A stretch of 64,000 bases of DNA from Nostoc sp. FACHB-110 (GTDB lineage: Bacteria; Cyanobacteriota; Cyanobacteriia; Cyanobacteriales; Nostocaceae), in contig NZ_JACJRU010000013.1 of the NCBI RefSeq assembly GCF_014697425.1, positions 111,300-175,299 on the forward strand, in the 5' to 3' direction. Position numbers and translations under genes: made by a program. The first letter of the stretch is position 1; the number at the start of each line of letters is the position of its first letter. Of the stretch, positions 1-8,937 are shown piece after piece. Under the pieces are notes generated by a model that was not told the origin of the DNA, searched no databases, and saw only the letters and a list, made by a program, of their open reading frames with translations.

Positions 1-114
1 AAATCTATTCTTAACCTCAAATCAAAACTTAAAATAAGATCATAATAGTCCAGTTAAAAGTACAGTCTGCAACACCACTTTGTCACACTTAATTATATTT
101 ACCTAATAGCTATT

Positions 115-2253
115 ATGAATAAATCTAAAAAGACTAGTAAAAATATTAATTTAACTAATTCTCATTATTATTTTAATCGAGAACTAAGTTGGTTAGAATT
201 TAACCGACGAGTACTAAGTGAAGCATTAGATACCCGTACTCCATTGTTAGAAAGATTAAAATTTACTGCCATCTTCAGTTCTAATTTAGACGAATTTTTT
301 ATGGTTCGTGTGGCATTTCTCAAAGAACAAGTCAAAGCACAATTTAGCCAACAAAGTATCGATGGACTCACCCCCCAACAACAATTAGAAGCCATCTATC
401 AATGCCTACATCCAATGGTGATAGAACAACATCGTTATTTTGAGCAAGTGCTAAAGCCAGAAATGGTATCACATGGTATTCATCTTCTTAATTACGTCGA
501 TACTACTACTGAACAACGTAGTTATCTACAAAAACTATTTCAAAAAAAGATTTTTCCAGTACTCACACCCCTAGCAGTCGATCCTAGCCATCCTTTTCCA
601 CTGATGGCTAATCTTAGTTTAAATTTAGCAGTCGTCGTCAAAGCTCCAAACACAGGAGAAGAAAAATTTGCCAGAGTTAAAGTGCCAAATATTCTGCCTC
701 GTTTTATTTCCTTACCTCAGGAATTACAACCAAATAATGGCAAAGTCAATTACTGGACAGGTGTAGCTATAGAGCAAGTAATTGCTCACAACATAGAAGC
801 TTTATTTCCTGGCATGATTATTAAGGAGTATCATCTATTTCGCTTAACTCGTGATGCTGATTTAGAATTAGCCGAAGAAGAAGCAGATGATTTGTTATTG
901 GCAATTCAGCAAGAATTACGTAAGCGTCACTTTGGTGGTTCTGTAGTGCGGTTAGAAATACAGCCATCCATGCCTACCGCAGTGAGGCAAATGTTTATGT
1001 CTGAAATGGAACTGACTGAAAGTGATATTTATGAAATAGACGGCTTATTAAATTTAAAAGATTTAATGTCGTTGATGAAATTGCCCTTACCTCAACTGAA
1101 AGACCCAGCGTGGACACCAATTATTCCATCTCGTCTGCGACATTTTCATCAGCCCAGTAAAATCGCTAATATCGATGGGGAAGAAAACAATATTTTCTCT
1201 GTAATTCAGCAAAAAGATTTGCTCTTACATCATCCCTATGAATCTTTTAGTAGTTCTGTAGAGTTATTTATTGCCCAAGCTGCCCGCGATCCTCATGTAT
1301 TAGCAATTAAGATGACACTTTATCGTACCTCTGGAGATTCTGATATTATCAGTTCTCTGATTGCTGCGGCGGAAAGTGGAAAACAAGTTGCCGTAATTGT
1401 AGAACTGAAAGCTCGCTTTGATGAAGAAAATAATATTACCTGGGCTAATAAATTAGAACAATCTGGTGTTCATGTAGTTTATGGATTAGTAGGACTGAAG
1501 ACGCATACTAAAATCGTACTAGTGGTACGCCAAGAAAGCGACAATATCCGTAGATATGTTCATATTGGTACTGGAAATTATAATGCTAAAACTGCTAATT
1601 TATACACTGATGTTGGGTTACTCAGTTGTCGGGAAGATTTAGGCGCAGATTTAACGGATTTGTTTAACTATTTGACAGGATATTCCTGCCAAGAAGCTTA
1701 CCGTAAATTGTTAGTCTCTCCGGTCAATATGCGGACTCGGATTATTGACTTAATCCATAGAGAAATTACACATTCTCAAAATGGCAATAGCGGACATATC
1801 ATTGCCAAAATGAATTCTTTAGTTGATGCGGAAATTATTAAAACTCTATACGAAGCATCTCAAGCTGGAGTCAAAATTGACTTGATTGTTCGAGGTATTT
1901 GTTGTTTGCGTCCTGGAGTTAGCGAACTGAGCGAGAAGATAAATGTTATTAGTGTTATTGGTCGGTTTTTAGAACACTCACGGATATTTTATTTTGAAAA
2001 TAACGGACAAAATGAAGTATATATTGGTAGTGCAGATTGGATGCCTCGAAATTTAGATCGGCGAGTGGAAGCTGTTACCCCAGTTGAAGATGTTGAGATT
2101 GCACAAAATTTAAAGAATATCCTAACAATTTTGTGGCTAGATAATCGACAAGCTTGGGAACTACAATCAGACGGTTCGTATATTCAACGTCATCCCAAAC
2201 AAGAAGAGCAAGAACGTAGCTCTCAAAATACTCTCATGGCAAAAGTAAATTGA
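115..2253 (+). CDS. ppk1: Polyphosphate kinase 1
   Basis: PPK1 reversibly transfers the gamma-phosphate of ATP onto inorganic polyphosphate, the cell's phosphate store. The 712-residue length is normal for the family. The N-terminus (FNRELSWLEFNRRVL, about residues 20-35) is the typical PPK1 N domain. The phospholipase-D-like catalytic part has the KTHTK motif with the candidate autophosphorylated His at residue 464, followed by HIGTGNYN at 483-490. The second conserved His lies in LEHSRIFYF near the C-terminus. The ATG at 115 is the only sensible start. The gene stands alone, followed by a strong hairpin at 2342-2373, and has no visible link to the peptide locus downstream. Confidence 0.97.
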   Translation: MNKSKKTSKNINLTNSHYYFNRELSWLEFNRRVLSEALDTRTPLLERLKFTAIFSSNLDEFFMVRVAFLKEQVKAQFSQQSIDGLTPQQQLEAIYQCLHPMVIEQHRYFEQVLKPEMVSHGIHLLNYVDTTTEQRSYLQKLFQKKIFPVLTPLAVDPSHPFPLMANLSLNLAVVVKAPNTGEEKFARVKVPNILPRFISLPQELQPNNGKVNYWTGVAIEQVIAHNIEALFPGMIIKEYHLFRLTRDADLELAEEEADDLLLAIQQELRKRHFGGSVVRLEIQPSMPTAVRQMFMSEMELTESDIYEIDGLLNLKDLMSLMKLPLPQLKDPAWTPIIPSRLRHFHQPSKIANIDGEENNIFSVIQQKDLLLHHPYESFSSSVELFIAQAARDPHVLAIKMTLYRTSGDSDIISSLIAAAESGKQVAVIVELKARFDEENNITWANKLEQSGVHVVYGLVGLKTHTKIVLVVRQESDNIRRYVHIGTGNYNAKTANLYTDVGLLSCREDLGADLTDLFNYLTGYSCQEAYRKLLVSPVNMRTRIIDLIHREITHSQNGNSGHIIAKMNSLVDAEIIKTLYEASQAGVKIDLIVRGICCLRPGVSELSEKINVISVIGRFLEHSRIFYFENNGQNEVYIGSADWMPRNLDRRVEAVTPVEDVEIAQNLKNILTILWLDNRQAWELQSDGSYIQRHPKQEEQERSSQNTLMAKVN

Positions 2254-2341
2254 TAACCACTATCTGTGTGCGGGTTTCAGCATTGCCAACTTAAACTAAG
2301 TCTACACCCGATTGATTTTGACAGGTCGCAGGTGTACAGAT

Positions 2342-2373
2342 GCTCCCCGACTTTTTGAAAAAAGTCGGGGAGC
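2342..2373 (+). terminator. Strong hairpin after ppk1
   Basis: A 15-bp arm GCTCCCCGACTTTTT is followed almost at once by its exact complement. The stem itself carries A/T-rich inner bases, but no T-run follows it. It lies 88 bp after the ppk1 stop and probably acts as a terminator or mRNA stabiliser. Confidence 0.5.
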
Positions 2374-2453
2374 TATGACATATTAACTAACTAGAACAGT
2401 GCAAATAAACCGAAGTATGTAACGAAAAATAAAGTTGCTTAAAACCCTTTTTC

Positions 2454-2488
2454 CTTCTGTCTTATGCCTTATGCCCTCTGCCTCCTGC
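2454..2488. repeat. Short tandem heptamer repeat (STRR)
   Basis: Five degenerate 7-bp units in a row: CTTCTGT, CTTATGC, CTTATGC, CCTCTGC, CTCCTGC. Seven-base tandem repeats of this kind are a known feature of heterocystous cyanobacterial intergenic DNA. Confidence 0.65.
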
Positions 2489-2836
2489 CTTGTCATAACG
2501 ACAATTTTTCACATCAACCTACTTAAAATTTTCGTGACATAAATAGTTTATTTTATTAACCAACTAAATCTGAGTAATTATCAATGGCTGAAATAGGTAT
2601 TAACTGTTAGCTCCAAACACTATATTTTGATGATAAAGCAGACAAAATTTAGGTAAGACTTTTATAGATAATCTACTACAAATAGGGACAAAAAGAATTC
2701 ACTTGTATCTATTTTTAGCTGTTAAATAGCTAACAAAATAACTTTACTAATGACTAAAATATAAAGGCAAATTAAGCTCTTAGGTAACTAAAAGCTTAAT
2801 TGAGAACAACAACTAAAAAGCAGGAGAAAACTGTTA

Positions 2837-3079
2837 ATGGACAGCCAAAAAAGACACCATAACAGCCAAGTTGAAATTACCGACTTAATTCCAGAACTAG
2901 TTGAGAATGCAATTGCCAGACGTAAACAAGCTCTACAAGACAATGCTTTGTTAGAGTTATCTGAAGCAGAAGCAACAAACATTGCAGGTGGTCAAATTAC
3001 CTTAGCGATTATTAAACCTATTATTCCACCAATTATCATAGGTTTAATTGCTGTAGACCCTAAGATATTAATTGAATAA
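2837..3079 (+). CDS. Putative RiPP precursor with Gly-Gly leader and hydrophobic Ile/Pro-rich core
   Basis: 80 residues. The leader ends in ELSEAEATNIAGG (Gly51-Gly52), the classic double-glycine site cut by C39 peptidases; LS(E/D)xEAxxIxGG is typical of exported peptides. The predicted core (53-80) is very hydrophobic (repeated Ile, KPIIPPIIIGL) with one Thr and no Ser or Cys, so it is a poor substrate for the dehydratase pair downstream, and it has no X-Tyr-Gly motif. AGGAG at 2822-2826 supports the start. The leader differs from the two Nif11 precursors that follow. What modifies this core, if anything, is unknown. Confidence 0.72.
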   Translation: MDSQKRHHNSQVEITDLIPELVENAIARRKQALQDNALLELSEAEATNIAGGQITLAIIKPIIPPIIIGLIAVDPKILIE

Positions 3080-3121
3080 TTAGCCTTCAAATGCAAAATA
3101 TATTTTTGACTGGAGGCTCAA

Positions 3122-3568
3122 TTGAGAGAACATATTGCTCCAAATACAAGCACACTCTGTCCCAGTACTAGACCTGAATCAGAGGGTAGTGTTGTTTTTG
3201 GTTTAATTAGTGGGACAGTAACAGAACCTCGTGTAGCTTATCTTAAACAGCCACTGCCTGTCACTGAAGAACTGATAGCAAAAACTAGCCCAGTCACACC
3301 AGCAGAAATTTTTCGGACGGCTGCACCTTGTGAGGCTAAAGGTTGTCAGCATTTTGATGGCAATAATTGTCGTCTAGCAACACGAATTGTCGAGAAATTC
3401 TCTGCTGTTGTAGCAGAATTGCCCCCTTGTTCTATACGCCGAGATTGTCGTTGGTGGCAACAAGAAGGCAAAGTGGCTTGTATGCGTTGTCCACAGGTAA
3501 TTACAGATAACTACAGTTCTTCTGAACTCATACTTCAGGTGGCAACACCAACAGAGCTAGTTAGTTGA
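3122..3568 (+). CDS. Cys-rich small protein of unknown function in the RiPP locus
   Basis: 148 residues. It starts at TTG (3122) just after a good GGAGG (3112-3116), 42 bp downstream of the first precursor. The N-terminal third is low complexity. The C-terminal half holds seven cysteines as C-x4-C-x7-C, then C-x5-C, then C-x10-C-x2-C, with the conserved-looking strings DCRWWQQEGKVACMRC and LPPCS. This spacing suggests a metal or Fe-S site. I recall similar proteins beside cyanobacterial Nif11 peptide genes but cannot name a family. It could be a redox partner for the radical-SAM enzyme or a binding protein for the peptide; both are guesses from position. Confidence 0.7.
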   Translation: MREHIAPNTSTLCPSTRPESEGSVVFGLISGTVTEPRVAYLKQPLPVTEELIAKTSPVTPAEIFRTAAPCEAKGCQHFDGNNCRLATRIVEKFSAVVAELPPCSIRRDCRWWQQEGKVACMRCPQVITDNYSSSELILQVATPTELVS

Positions 3569-3618
3569 AAAAACTAACTTCATACTGCTACTGATTTGCG
3601 CGATGTAAGGAGAAAACA

Positions 3619-3963
3619 ATGTCTTTAGACAATGTTAAAGCTTTTTATTCAAGGCTAGCAAATGATGAAGCTTTTCGCACAAAAATGCAAGGTGTGAAAA
3701 CTAAAGAAGAGTGCAGCCAAATAGTTAAAGAAGCTGGCTATAATTTCACTCAAGAACAGTTTGAAGAATACACTGCTCAGTTATTAGAACAAAGTTCTGA
3801 TAATGATAGTGAAATTAGAGATTTAAATCAAAAAGAGTTAGAAGCAGTTTTTGGTGGTGCTTCATCAATCATAGGCAAGCCAATCATTAGACCTCTTTAT
3901 GGTGTGATTGTTTGGCCACCTGTGCAGGCAATGTATGGAGTTGTTATCAGTAACGATAAATAG
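3619..3963 (+). CDS. Nif11-type RiPP precursor with two X-Tyr-Gly splice motifs
   Basis: 114 residues. Residues 1-80 form a Nif11-like leader (MSLDNVKAFYSRLANDEAFR start, ECSQIVKEAGY, ending LEAVFGG with Gly79-Gly80). The 34-residue core contains Leu-Tyr-Gly (93-95) and Met-Tyr-Gly (105-107). In the Pleurocapsa plp system, PlpX with PlpY excises the tyramine part of Tyr from X-Tyr-Gly, leaving an alpha-keto-beta-amino acid. Two such motifs here predict one beta-Leu-derived and one beta-Met-derived residue. GTAAGGAG at 3604-3611 supports the start. The leader is nearly the same as that of the next precursor, so the same enzymes should recognise both. Confidence 0.9.
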   Translation: MSLDNVKAFYSRLANDEAFRTKMQGVKTKEECSQIVKEAGYNFTQEQFEEYTAQLLEQSSDNDSEIRDLNQKELEAVFGGASSIIGKPIIRPLYGVIVWPPVQAMYGVVISNDK

Positions 3964-4133
3964 CTAATTGTTACTGAGTTAATAGCTCACATTTTAGAAG
4001 CAGTCATTACAATATCCCTGACTATTTAAAGCTCAGGGATATAAAACTCACGGCTTCAATTATCTCCATCATTTATCCGGTTTTGTCAGTAAAGTATTAC
4101 ATCTTGCCCGACCAGTAATCATAGGAGAATATT

Positions 4134-4451
4134 ATGTCTTTAGAAAACGTCAAAGCTTTTTACGCTAGACTTGCTAATGATGAAGATTTTCGCAATCAAA
4201 TTCAAAATGTCAAAGATAAATCAGAGTGTAGTCAAATAGTCAAAGCAGCTGGTTATGATTTTACTTCGGAAGAATTAGAAGAATATACTAGCTATTTGTT
4301 GGAATTAGGTAGTGATAATAATGCTGAACTTAGAGACCTCAACGAAAAAGAATTAGAAGCCGTTTTTGGTGGAGCCACTTCAGTACTGCAATTATTACCT
4401 TATTTGCCAATACTGTTATATGGGGTTGTACCTATCAAATATCTCTACTAA
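4134..4451 (+). CDS. Nif11-type RiPP precursor with one Leu-Tyr-Gly splice motif
   Basis: 105 residues with a Nif11 leader very close to that of the upstream precursor (shared LEAVFGG, Gly79-Gly80). The 25-residue core is hydrophobic, rich in Leu/Pro/Tyr, and carries Leu-Tyr-Gly at 95-97; the other Tyr residues are not followed by Gly. One alpha-keto-beta-amino residue is predicted if it is a PlpX-type substrate. ATAGGAGA sits just upstream of the ATG. The 170 bp between the two precursors are non-coding. Leader conservation with core divergence fits duplication and diversification of precursors. Confidence 0.9.
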   Translation: MSLENVKAFYARLANDEDFRNQIQNVKDKSECSQIVKAAGYDFTSEELEEYTSYLLELGSDNNAELRDLNEKELEAVFGGATSVLQLLPYLPILLYGVVPIKYLY

Positions 4452-4625
4452 TTAATCTTGATGGTGCAAACTACAAGGTGTTTGCAGATATTTGTCGGTG
4501 TTGCATCAATGTGGTATGAATTCAGCGTTTCTATGAAAAATAAAGTTTGAACAGCACAAACAATCATCCCATTAATTAGCAGCACCGCTTTTTTTGATAT
4601 CAATAATTTAATCGAGGATATATTC

Positions 4626-5897
4626 ATGACTTATCGCAGAATTAGCTATGCCGTTTGGGAAATTACTTTGAAATGTAATTTAGCTTGTCAACATTGTGGT
4701 TCTCGTGCTGGTCATACAAGAACAAAAGAACTGTCTACTGAAGAAGCTCTTGATTTAGTCAGACAAATGGCAGATGTGGGAATTACAGAAGTAACACTGA
4801 TTGGTGGTGAGGCTTTTTTACGTCCTGACTGGTTAGAAATTGCTAAAGCTATTACTTCGGCTGGGATGCTTTGTGGAATGACAACTGGCGGTTATGGTAT
4901 CACACTTGATACAGCACGTCGAATGAAAGATGCGGGAATTAGAGTAGTTTCGGTATCAGTTGACGGCTTAGAAGCAACTCACGATCGCCTGCGTGGTAGA
5001 GTAGGTTCTTGGCAATGGGCTTTTAAAACCATGAGCCATCTTAAAGAAGCGGGTATTTCCTTTGGTTGCAATACTCAAATTAATCGCTTGTCTGCACCAG
5101 AATTTCCTCGCATATATGAGTACCTTCGTGATGCAGGTATCTTTGCATGGCAAATTCAGTTAACTGTTCCAATGGGCAATGCTGCTGATAATAATGAGAT
5201 TTTACTGCAACCATACGAACTACTTGATGTTTACCCAATGATTGCTCGTGTGGCTGAAAGAGCAAAGCAAGAAGGAGTGCAAGTTCAGCCAGGAAATAAT
5301 ATTGGCTATTATGGCCCCTATGAGCGACAGCTGCGCGGTGGAGAAGCTTGGTCTTTTTGGCAAGGTTGTAGCGCTGGCCTCTCTGCATTAGGAATTGAGG
5401 CTGATGGAGCAATTAAAGGTTGTCCTTCACTACCCACATCAGCTTATACTGGCGGCAATATCCGTGACCATTCTCTGCGAACAATTATTGAAGAGACTGA
5501 AGAATTACGCTTTAATCTTGGTGCTGGTACTCCCAAAGGAACCGAACATTTGTGGGGTTTCTGCAAAACTTGTGAATTTGCTGAACTTTGCCGGGGTGGT
5601 TGCAGTTGGACTGCTCATGTTTTCTTTGATAAACGAGGTAATAATCCTTACTGCCATCACCGTGCTTTGACTCAAGCAGAACGCGGTTTGCGAGAAAGAG
5701 TGTTTCTCCAACATCAAGCAAAAGGCAACCCATTTGATAACGGAGAATTTGCCTTAGTTGAAGAACCTATTAATGCACCTTGGCCAGAAAATGATCCGCT
5801 TCATTTCACAGCTGACCGTATTCAATGGCCACAAGGTTGGGAAGAGGATAAAGTAACATCTTTGTTAGTTCCAGCGACTGTTGCAGGCGAAAGCTAA
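4626..5897 (+). CDS. Radical SAM/SPASM peptide maturase, PlpX-like splicease
   Basis: 423 residues. The radical-SAM cluster motif is C17-x3-C21-x2-C24 (KCNLACQHC), followed by IGGEAFLRPDW and SVDGLEATHDRLRG, typical of the AdoMet radical fold. The C-terminal part is a SPASM-type domain with Cys near 248 and 267 and a cluster CKTCEFAELCRGGCSW (about 315-328), enough for auxiliary Fe-S clusters. Closest known role is the Nif11-class maturase PlpX, which cuts tyramine out of X-Tyr-Gly motifs; the two upstream precursors carry those motifs and a PlpY-sized gene follows. The specific splicease activity is inferred from context. GAGG precedes the ATG. It could instead be an epimerase-like or cyclising SPASM enzyme. 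Confidence 0.9.
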   Translation: MTYRRISYAVWEITLKCNLACQHCGSRAGHTRTKELSTEEALDLVRQMADVGITEVTLIGGEAFLRPDWLEIAKAITSAGMLCGMTTGGYGITLDTARRMKDAGIRVVSVSVDGLEATHDRLRGRVGSWQWAFKTMSHLKEAGISFGCNTQINRLSAPEFPRIYEYLRDAGIFAWQIQLTVPMGNAADNNEILLQPYELLDVYPMIARVAERAKQEGVQVQPGNNIGYYGPYERQLRGGEAWSFWQGCSAGLSALGIEADGAIKGCPSLPTSAYTGGNIRDHSLRTIIEETEELRFNLGAGTPKGTEHLWGFCKTCEFAELCRGGCSWTAHVFFDKRGNNPYCHHRALTQAERGLRERVFLQHQAKGNPFDNGEFALVEEPINAPWPENDPLHFTADRIQWPQGWEEDKVTSLLVPATVAGES

Positions 5898-5944
5898 GAA
5901 GTTAAAGAGTTACAAGTCTTTTATCATTTAGGTTTAATCAGATT

Positions 5945-6130
5945 ATGTCTAATAGTTCTCAAATTACCGAAAATACTCAATTTACTAATAATTCTCAGTC
6001 TCAAGTTGAGGATTCACCTACTTTATTACCTCGTGCTGCTTGGGATAGTCAAGTAGCTTATTTGCGAGTTTTGTTTAGAGCTAAAAAAGCTTTAGACAGA
6101 ATAGAACAAGCTCACAAATCGAAACGATAA
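5945..6130 (+). CDS. Small PlpY-like accessory protein of the splicease
   Basis: 61 residues, 47 bp after the radical-SAM gene. The N-terminal 30 residues are Ser/Asn/Gln-rich and probably disordered. The rest (LLPRAAWDSQVAYLRVLFRAKKALDRIEQAHKSKR) is a charged helix. In the plp system a small protein, PlpY, is needed for splicing by PlpX. Position and size match that role, but the assignment is positional and I cannot confirm homology. The ribosome-binding site is weak, which suggests translation coupled to the upstream gene. Confidence 0.65.
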   Translation: MSNSSQITENTQFTNNSQSQVEDSPTLLPRAAWDSQVAYLRVLFRAKKALDRIEQAHKSKR

Positions 6131-6225
6131 GTTTTTGGCAAAGGCAATAAACCTAGACAATACTTATTTGCCTTGCCTACTATCTGATAACATCAGTCAA
6201 TTAAAAAATCAAACTTGATTGTGAT

Positions 6226-7365
6226 ATGACACTTGTCTTAAATTCTCAAAATGTTGTTGAATATTTGACTGCTCAAGGTTTATGCAGTCAGTCAGAACAG
6301 GCACTGAAAATTGAGCCAGTCACAGCTAAAAACTTTAATTTATTAGTGACATTTACCCAGCGTCAACTTTTGGTAAAACAAGAACGACATAATCAAGAAG
6401 GGAAAGCTTTTGGTGAGTTTGTTGGTGAGTGGCGAATTCAAGAATTATTACGAGAATTTTCTCAACTGAATCACCTGTATCCTTGGCTACCACAGGTACT
6501 GCATTTTGATCAACAAAACTCCATTATGGTCTTTCGGTATTTAGATAATTATCGAGATTTAATGGATTTTTATGCTAAAGAAAATCATTTCTCTAGCGAA
6601 ATATCAGCAAAAATTGGTACTCTTTTAGCAACTATTCATCGGGATACATTTAACTGCCAAGAATATCAATATTTCTTGGAGCAAAAACAAGGTAATTCAC
6701 AAGTTTATCAGGTCACAAATTTAATTCAAGGTTTGGCAAGGATAGAACCAGAGATTTTTGGTGTAGTGCCTGCTGATGCCTTAAAGTTTTTCGCATTGTA
6801 TCAGAGGTATGATAGTTTAGGTCAGGCGATCGCACAATTAGGTAGTGCTTTTACTCCCGCTTGTCTGACTCATAATGACTTGAAACTAAATAATATTCTT
6901 TTGAGCAAAGATTGGGAACAATCAAATCAATTTAGCCTCCGATTAATTGATTGGGAACGTTCTGCTTGGGGAGACCCCGCCTTTGATTTAGGCACAATTA
7001 TTAGTAGCTATTTACAACTTTGGTTGAGTAGTTTAGTTATTAGTAAATCATTAAGCATTGAAGAATCTTTGCGTTTAGCGGTTACACCGTTAGAACAGCT
7101 TCAACCCTCAATTGGCAAACTGAGTTTAGCTTACTTACACACTTTTCCCACAATCTTAGAACATCGTCCAGATTTTTGGCTGCGAGTTGTGCAATTTGTC
7201 GGTTTTACTTTGATTCAACAAATTCATGCCATGATTCAGTATCAAAAATCTTTTGGTAATACTGGCATTGTTATGCTTCAGGTAGCTAAGACATTGTTAT
7301 GTCGTCCTGAACAATCAATGTCAACAATTTTTGGTGCTAGCACTGCTGAATTAATTTATGCCTAA
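6226..7365 (+). CDS. APH-like protein kinase, probable Ser/Thr kinase half of a split RiPP dehydratase
   Basis: 379 residues with the aminoglycoside/choline-kinase fold. It has a candidate ATP-binding Lys (LLVKQE, K51), a catalytic loop THNDLKLNN (Asp218) and the metal-binding LIDWERSAWGDPAFDLG (Asp242). The neighbour just downstream is a HopA1-family protein. The same APH + HopA1 pairing is known in thioamitide (TvaC/TvaD) and class V lanthipeptide clusters, where the kinase phosphorylates Ser/Thr and the HopA1 protein eliminates phosphate to give Dha/Dhb. Here it would act on the nearby precursors. No ribosome-binding site is obvious. An antibiotic-resistance role is less likely given the context. 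Confidence 0.85.
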   Translation: MTLVLNSQNVVEYLTAQGLCSQSEQALKIEPVTAKNFNLLVTFTQRQLLVKQERHNQEGKAFGEFVGEWRIQELLREFSQLNHLYPWLPQVLHFDQQNSIMVFRYLDNYRDLMDFYAKENHFSSEISAKIGTLLATIHRDTFNCQEYQYFLEQKQGNSQVYQVTNLIQGLARIEPEIFGVVPADALKFFALYQRYDSLGQAIAQLGSAFTPACLTHNDLKLNNILLSKDWEQSNQFSLRLIDWERSAWGDPAFDLGTIISSYLQLWLSSLVISKSLSIEESLRLAVTPLEQLQPSIGKLSLAYLHTFPTILEHRPDFWLRVVQFVGFTLIQQIHAMIQYQKSFGNTGIVMLQVAKTLLCRPEQSMSTIFGASTAELIYA

Positions 7366-7396
7366 TATTGTTTAAAAAATTTGATTTTCCAAAATT

Positions 7397-8518
7397 ATGC
7401 AGTTACTTGATTTGACTCAAACTCAGTTTAAAATCGATACTAGCCAGCCATTGCTCAATGTTTTGACAGATATTGTTCATCAAGTTGAAATTCAACCTAA
7501 TTTCTCCATCCATCATCCAGATTACCAACCATTAGAACTACCAGCAGAAATAATTGAACGGTTTCAAAAAACACCACAAGAAATTCAGCAAAAATACCTG
7601 AGTTTACAATTACGCAGCTTTCTTTATGGCATTTATTACAACGGTTCGATGCAAAGTGTATTAGCACTAGATAAAGAAAGAAAAAATCTTGCCTTAGATT
7701 TAGAAAATAATACTTTCTTGGGTGTAGATTTAGCCTTTTATGAGCGATTACATCAAAACAATTGTGGAGAAGGCTATTTTGATTTTGGTTGGTCTGTTGT
7801 CAAAGAAGAAAGTGATGGTAGTTTAGCCGTTACTAAAAACGGTTTGAGACTACATATTGACAGAAACAAGCATCTACAAGCATCAGAAAATACTGCTGTT
7901 GTCGGTGATATTGTAGCGATTAAAATGCCTAAAAATCTCGTGCAGAATGGCTTTTATATGGCTGTCAGCAATTTAGGATTAAATCGAACTGTAGATTTTA
8001 ACAGCCAGCCTGTAACTGTGCGGATATATTTTAATTTGACTCCCGAAGGTGCTGTTTTGGTGATGAACAGCCTGACAAAGCAACTCAATCAAATACAGAT
8101 TCCTTTTAGCTTTAAAGTTCTGTATAACCCTGATGATTATCAACGTTATGATTCTGGGGTTTTATATTTTGATCAAAGGGATTATCCGGCTGTACAAAAT
8201 ATTTTAAGGCAAGTGTATGATGAAATGCGCCCATATTTTCATTCGGAAATTCCTTTATTTACTAAACATCTAGCACCAGGGTTAGGATTAGCAGAAGAAC
8301 CAAACCAAAAATTTGCTGTTCAAGAAAGTTTTGGGATGAATCGTTGTCAGATTGTAGCTAATGGATTATTAGAAGCTTGGTATCAAGATGATAATTCACC
8401 GCAGCAGCGATTTGAAGCTATATATAAGCACTTTTCGCTGTTGAGTATTGATTTGCAACGCCCTTATCTAAATGCTAATTCAACAGATATATATACTGAA
8501 ATACAAGTAGAGACGTAG
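7397..8518 (+). CDS. HopA1-family protein, probable phospho-Ser/Thr lyase partner
   Basis: 373 residues. Family features are SFLYGIYYNG (about 75-84), FYERLHQNNCGEGYFDFGW (about 115-133), the central VRIYFNLTPEGAVLVM strand and the C-terminal LFTKHLAPGLGLAEEP...SFGMNRCQIVANGL. The family is named for a type III effector of Pseudomonas. In TvaD and class V lanthipeptide synthases the same fold removes phosphate from phosphorylated Ser/Thr. It begins 31 bp after the kinase gene and ends in a clear rho-independent terminator, so the two form the end of the first transcript. No LanC-like cyclase is near. Confidence 0.87.
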   Translation: MQLLDLTQTQFKIDTSQPLLNVLTDIVHQVEIQPNFSIHHPDYQPLELPAEIIERFQKTPQEIQQKYLSLQLRSFLYGIYYNGSMQSVLALDKERKNLALDLENNTFLGVDLAFYERLHQNNCGEGYFDFGWSVVKEESDGSLAVTKNGLRLHIDRNKHLQASENTAVVGDIVAIKMPKNLVQNGFYMAVSNLGLNRTVDFNSQPVTVRIYFNLTPEGAVLVMNSLTKQLNQIQIPFSFKVLYNPDDYQRYDSGVLYFDQRDYPAVQNILRQVYDEMRPYFHSEIPLFTKHLAPGLGLAEEPNQKFAVQESFGMNRCQIVANGLLEAWYQDDNSPQQRFEAIYKHFSLLSIDLQRPYLNANSTDIYTEIQVET

Positions 8519-8937
8519 TATACTAAGTCTCTACTGCATTTAAATTTGTGTTAGTCAGCCCAAGCAATTGTTTGGGCTGATTTTTTATATTGTTATAATA
8601 TTAAAATTGTCAAGCAAATAAGAAAAATAAAAATTTAAATTTGTTTAGATACTCAATACTTTGAATAATATTAAAAAAGGTCATAAAAATTATATTTATG
8701 GTTTTTAATAGCAGTAATTTTTACGAAATGGACATAATCTGTTATGAAAGCAGATTGTAATTAACAAATATGTTCATTTTTAGCGAATAAACGGACATTG
8801 ATTTGTGATTTTTTTGTCTCCTTTTTATATATTACGCCTCTAGATTTTTTTTAATTAATATTAGAAGATATAAATCGACAAGGCACTTCAAAGTCTAGCC
8901 TTAACTTAAATAATTTGACTTAGGAGTACATTTCAAA
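8519..8937. other. Intergenic region before the Ala-rich precursor pair
   Basis: Holds the terminator at 8555-8586 and then about 340 bp of AT-rich DNA without a gene, probably the promoter and 5' UTR of the precursor pair. A GGAG lies shortly before the ATG at 8938. Confidence 0.6.
8555..8586 (+). terminator. Rho-independent terminator after the HopA1 gene
   Basis: The 9-bp perfect stem TCAGCCCAA/TTGGGCTGA with a 7-nt loop is followed directly by TTTTTT. It ends the transcript carrying the splicease and dehydratase genes. Confidence 0.9.

Larger units (their letters stand above)
2254..2836. other. Intergenic region between ppk1 and the RiPP island
   Basis: No credible gene. It holds a hairpin (2342-2373), a heptamer tandem repeat (2454-2488) and then AT-rich DNA that probably contains the promoter of the peptide cluster. 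An AGGAG ribosome-binding site at 2822-2826 belongs to the first precursor gene. Confidence 0.6.

Noticed and set aside
5395..5733. Several overlapping frames inside the radical-SAM gene
   Set aside because: All lie within its coding sequence in other frames and show no independent start signals.
6226..7365. Aminoglycoside resistance kinase
   Set aside because: The fold fits, but the HopA1 neighbour and the RiPP setting favour a peptide kinase.
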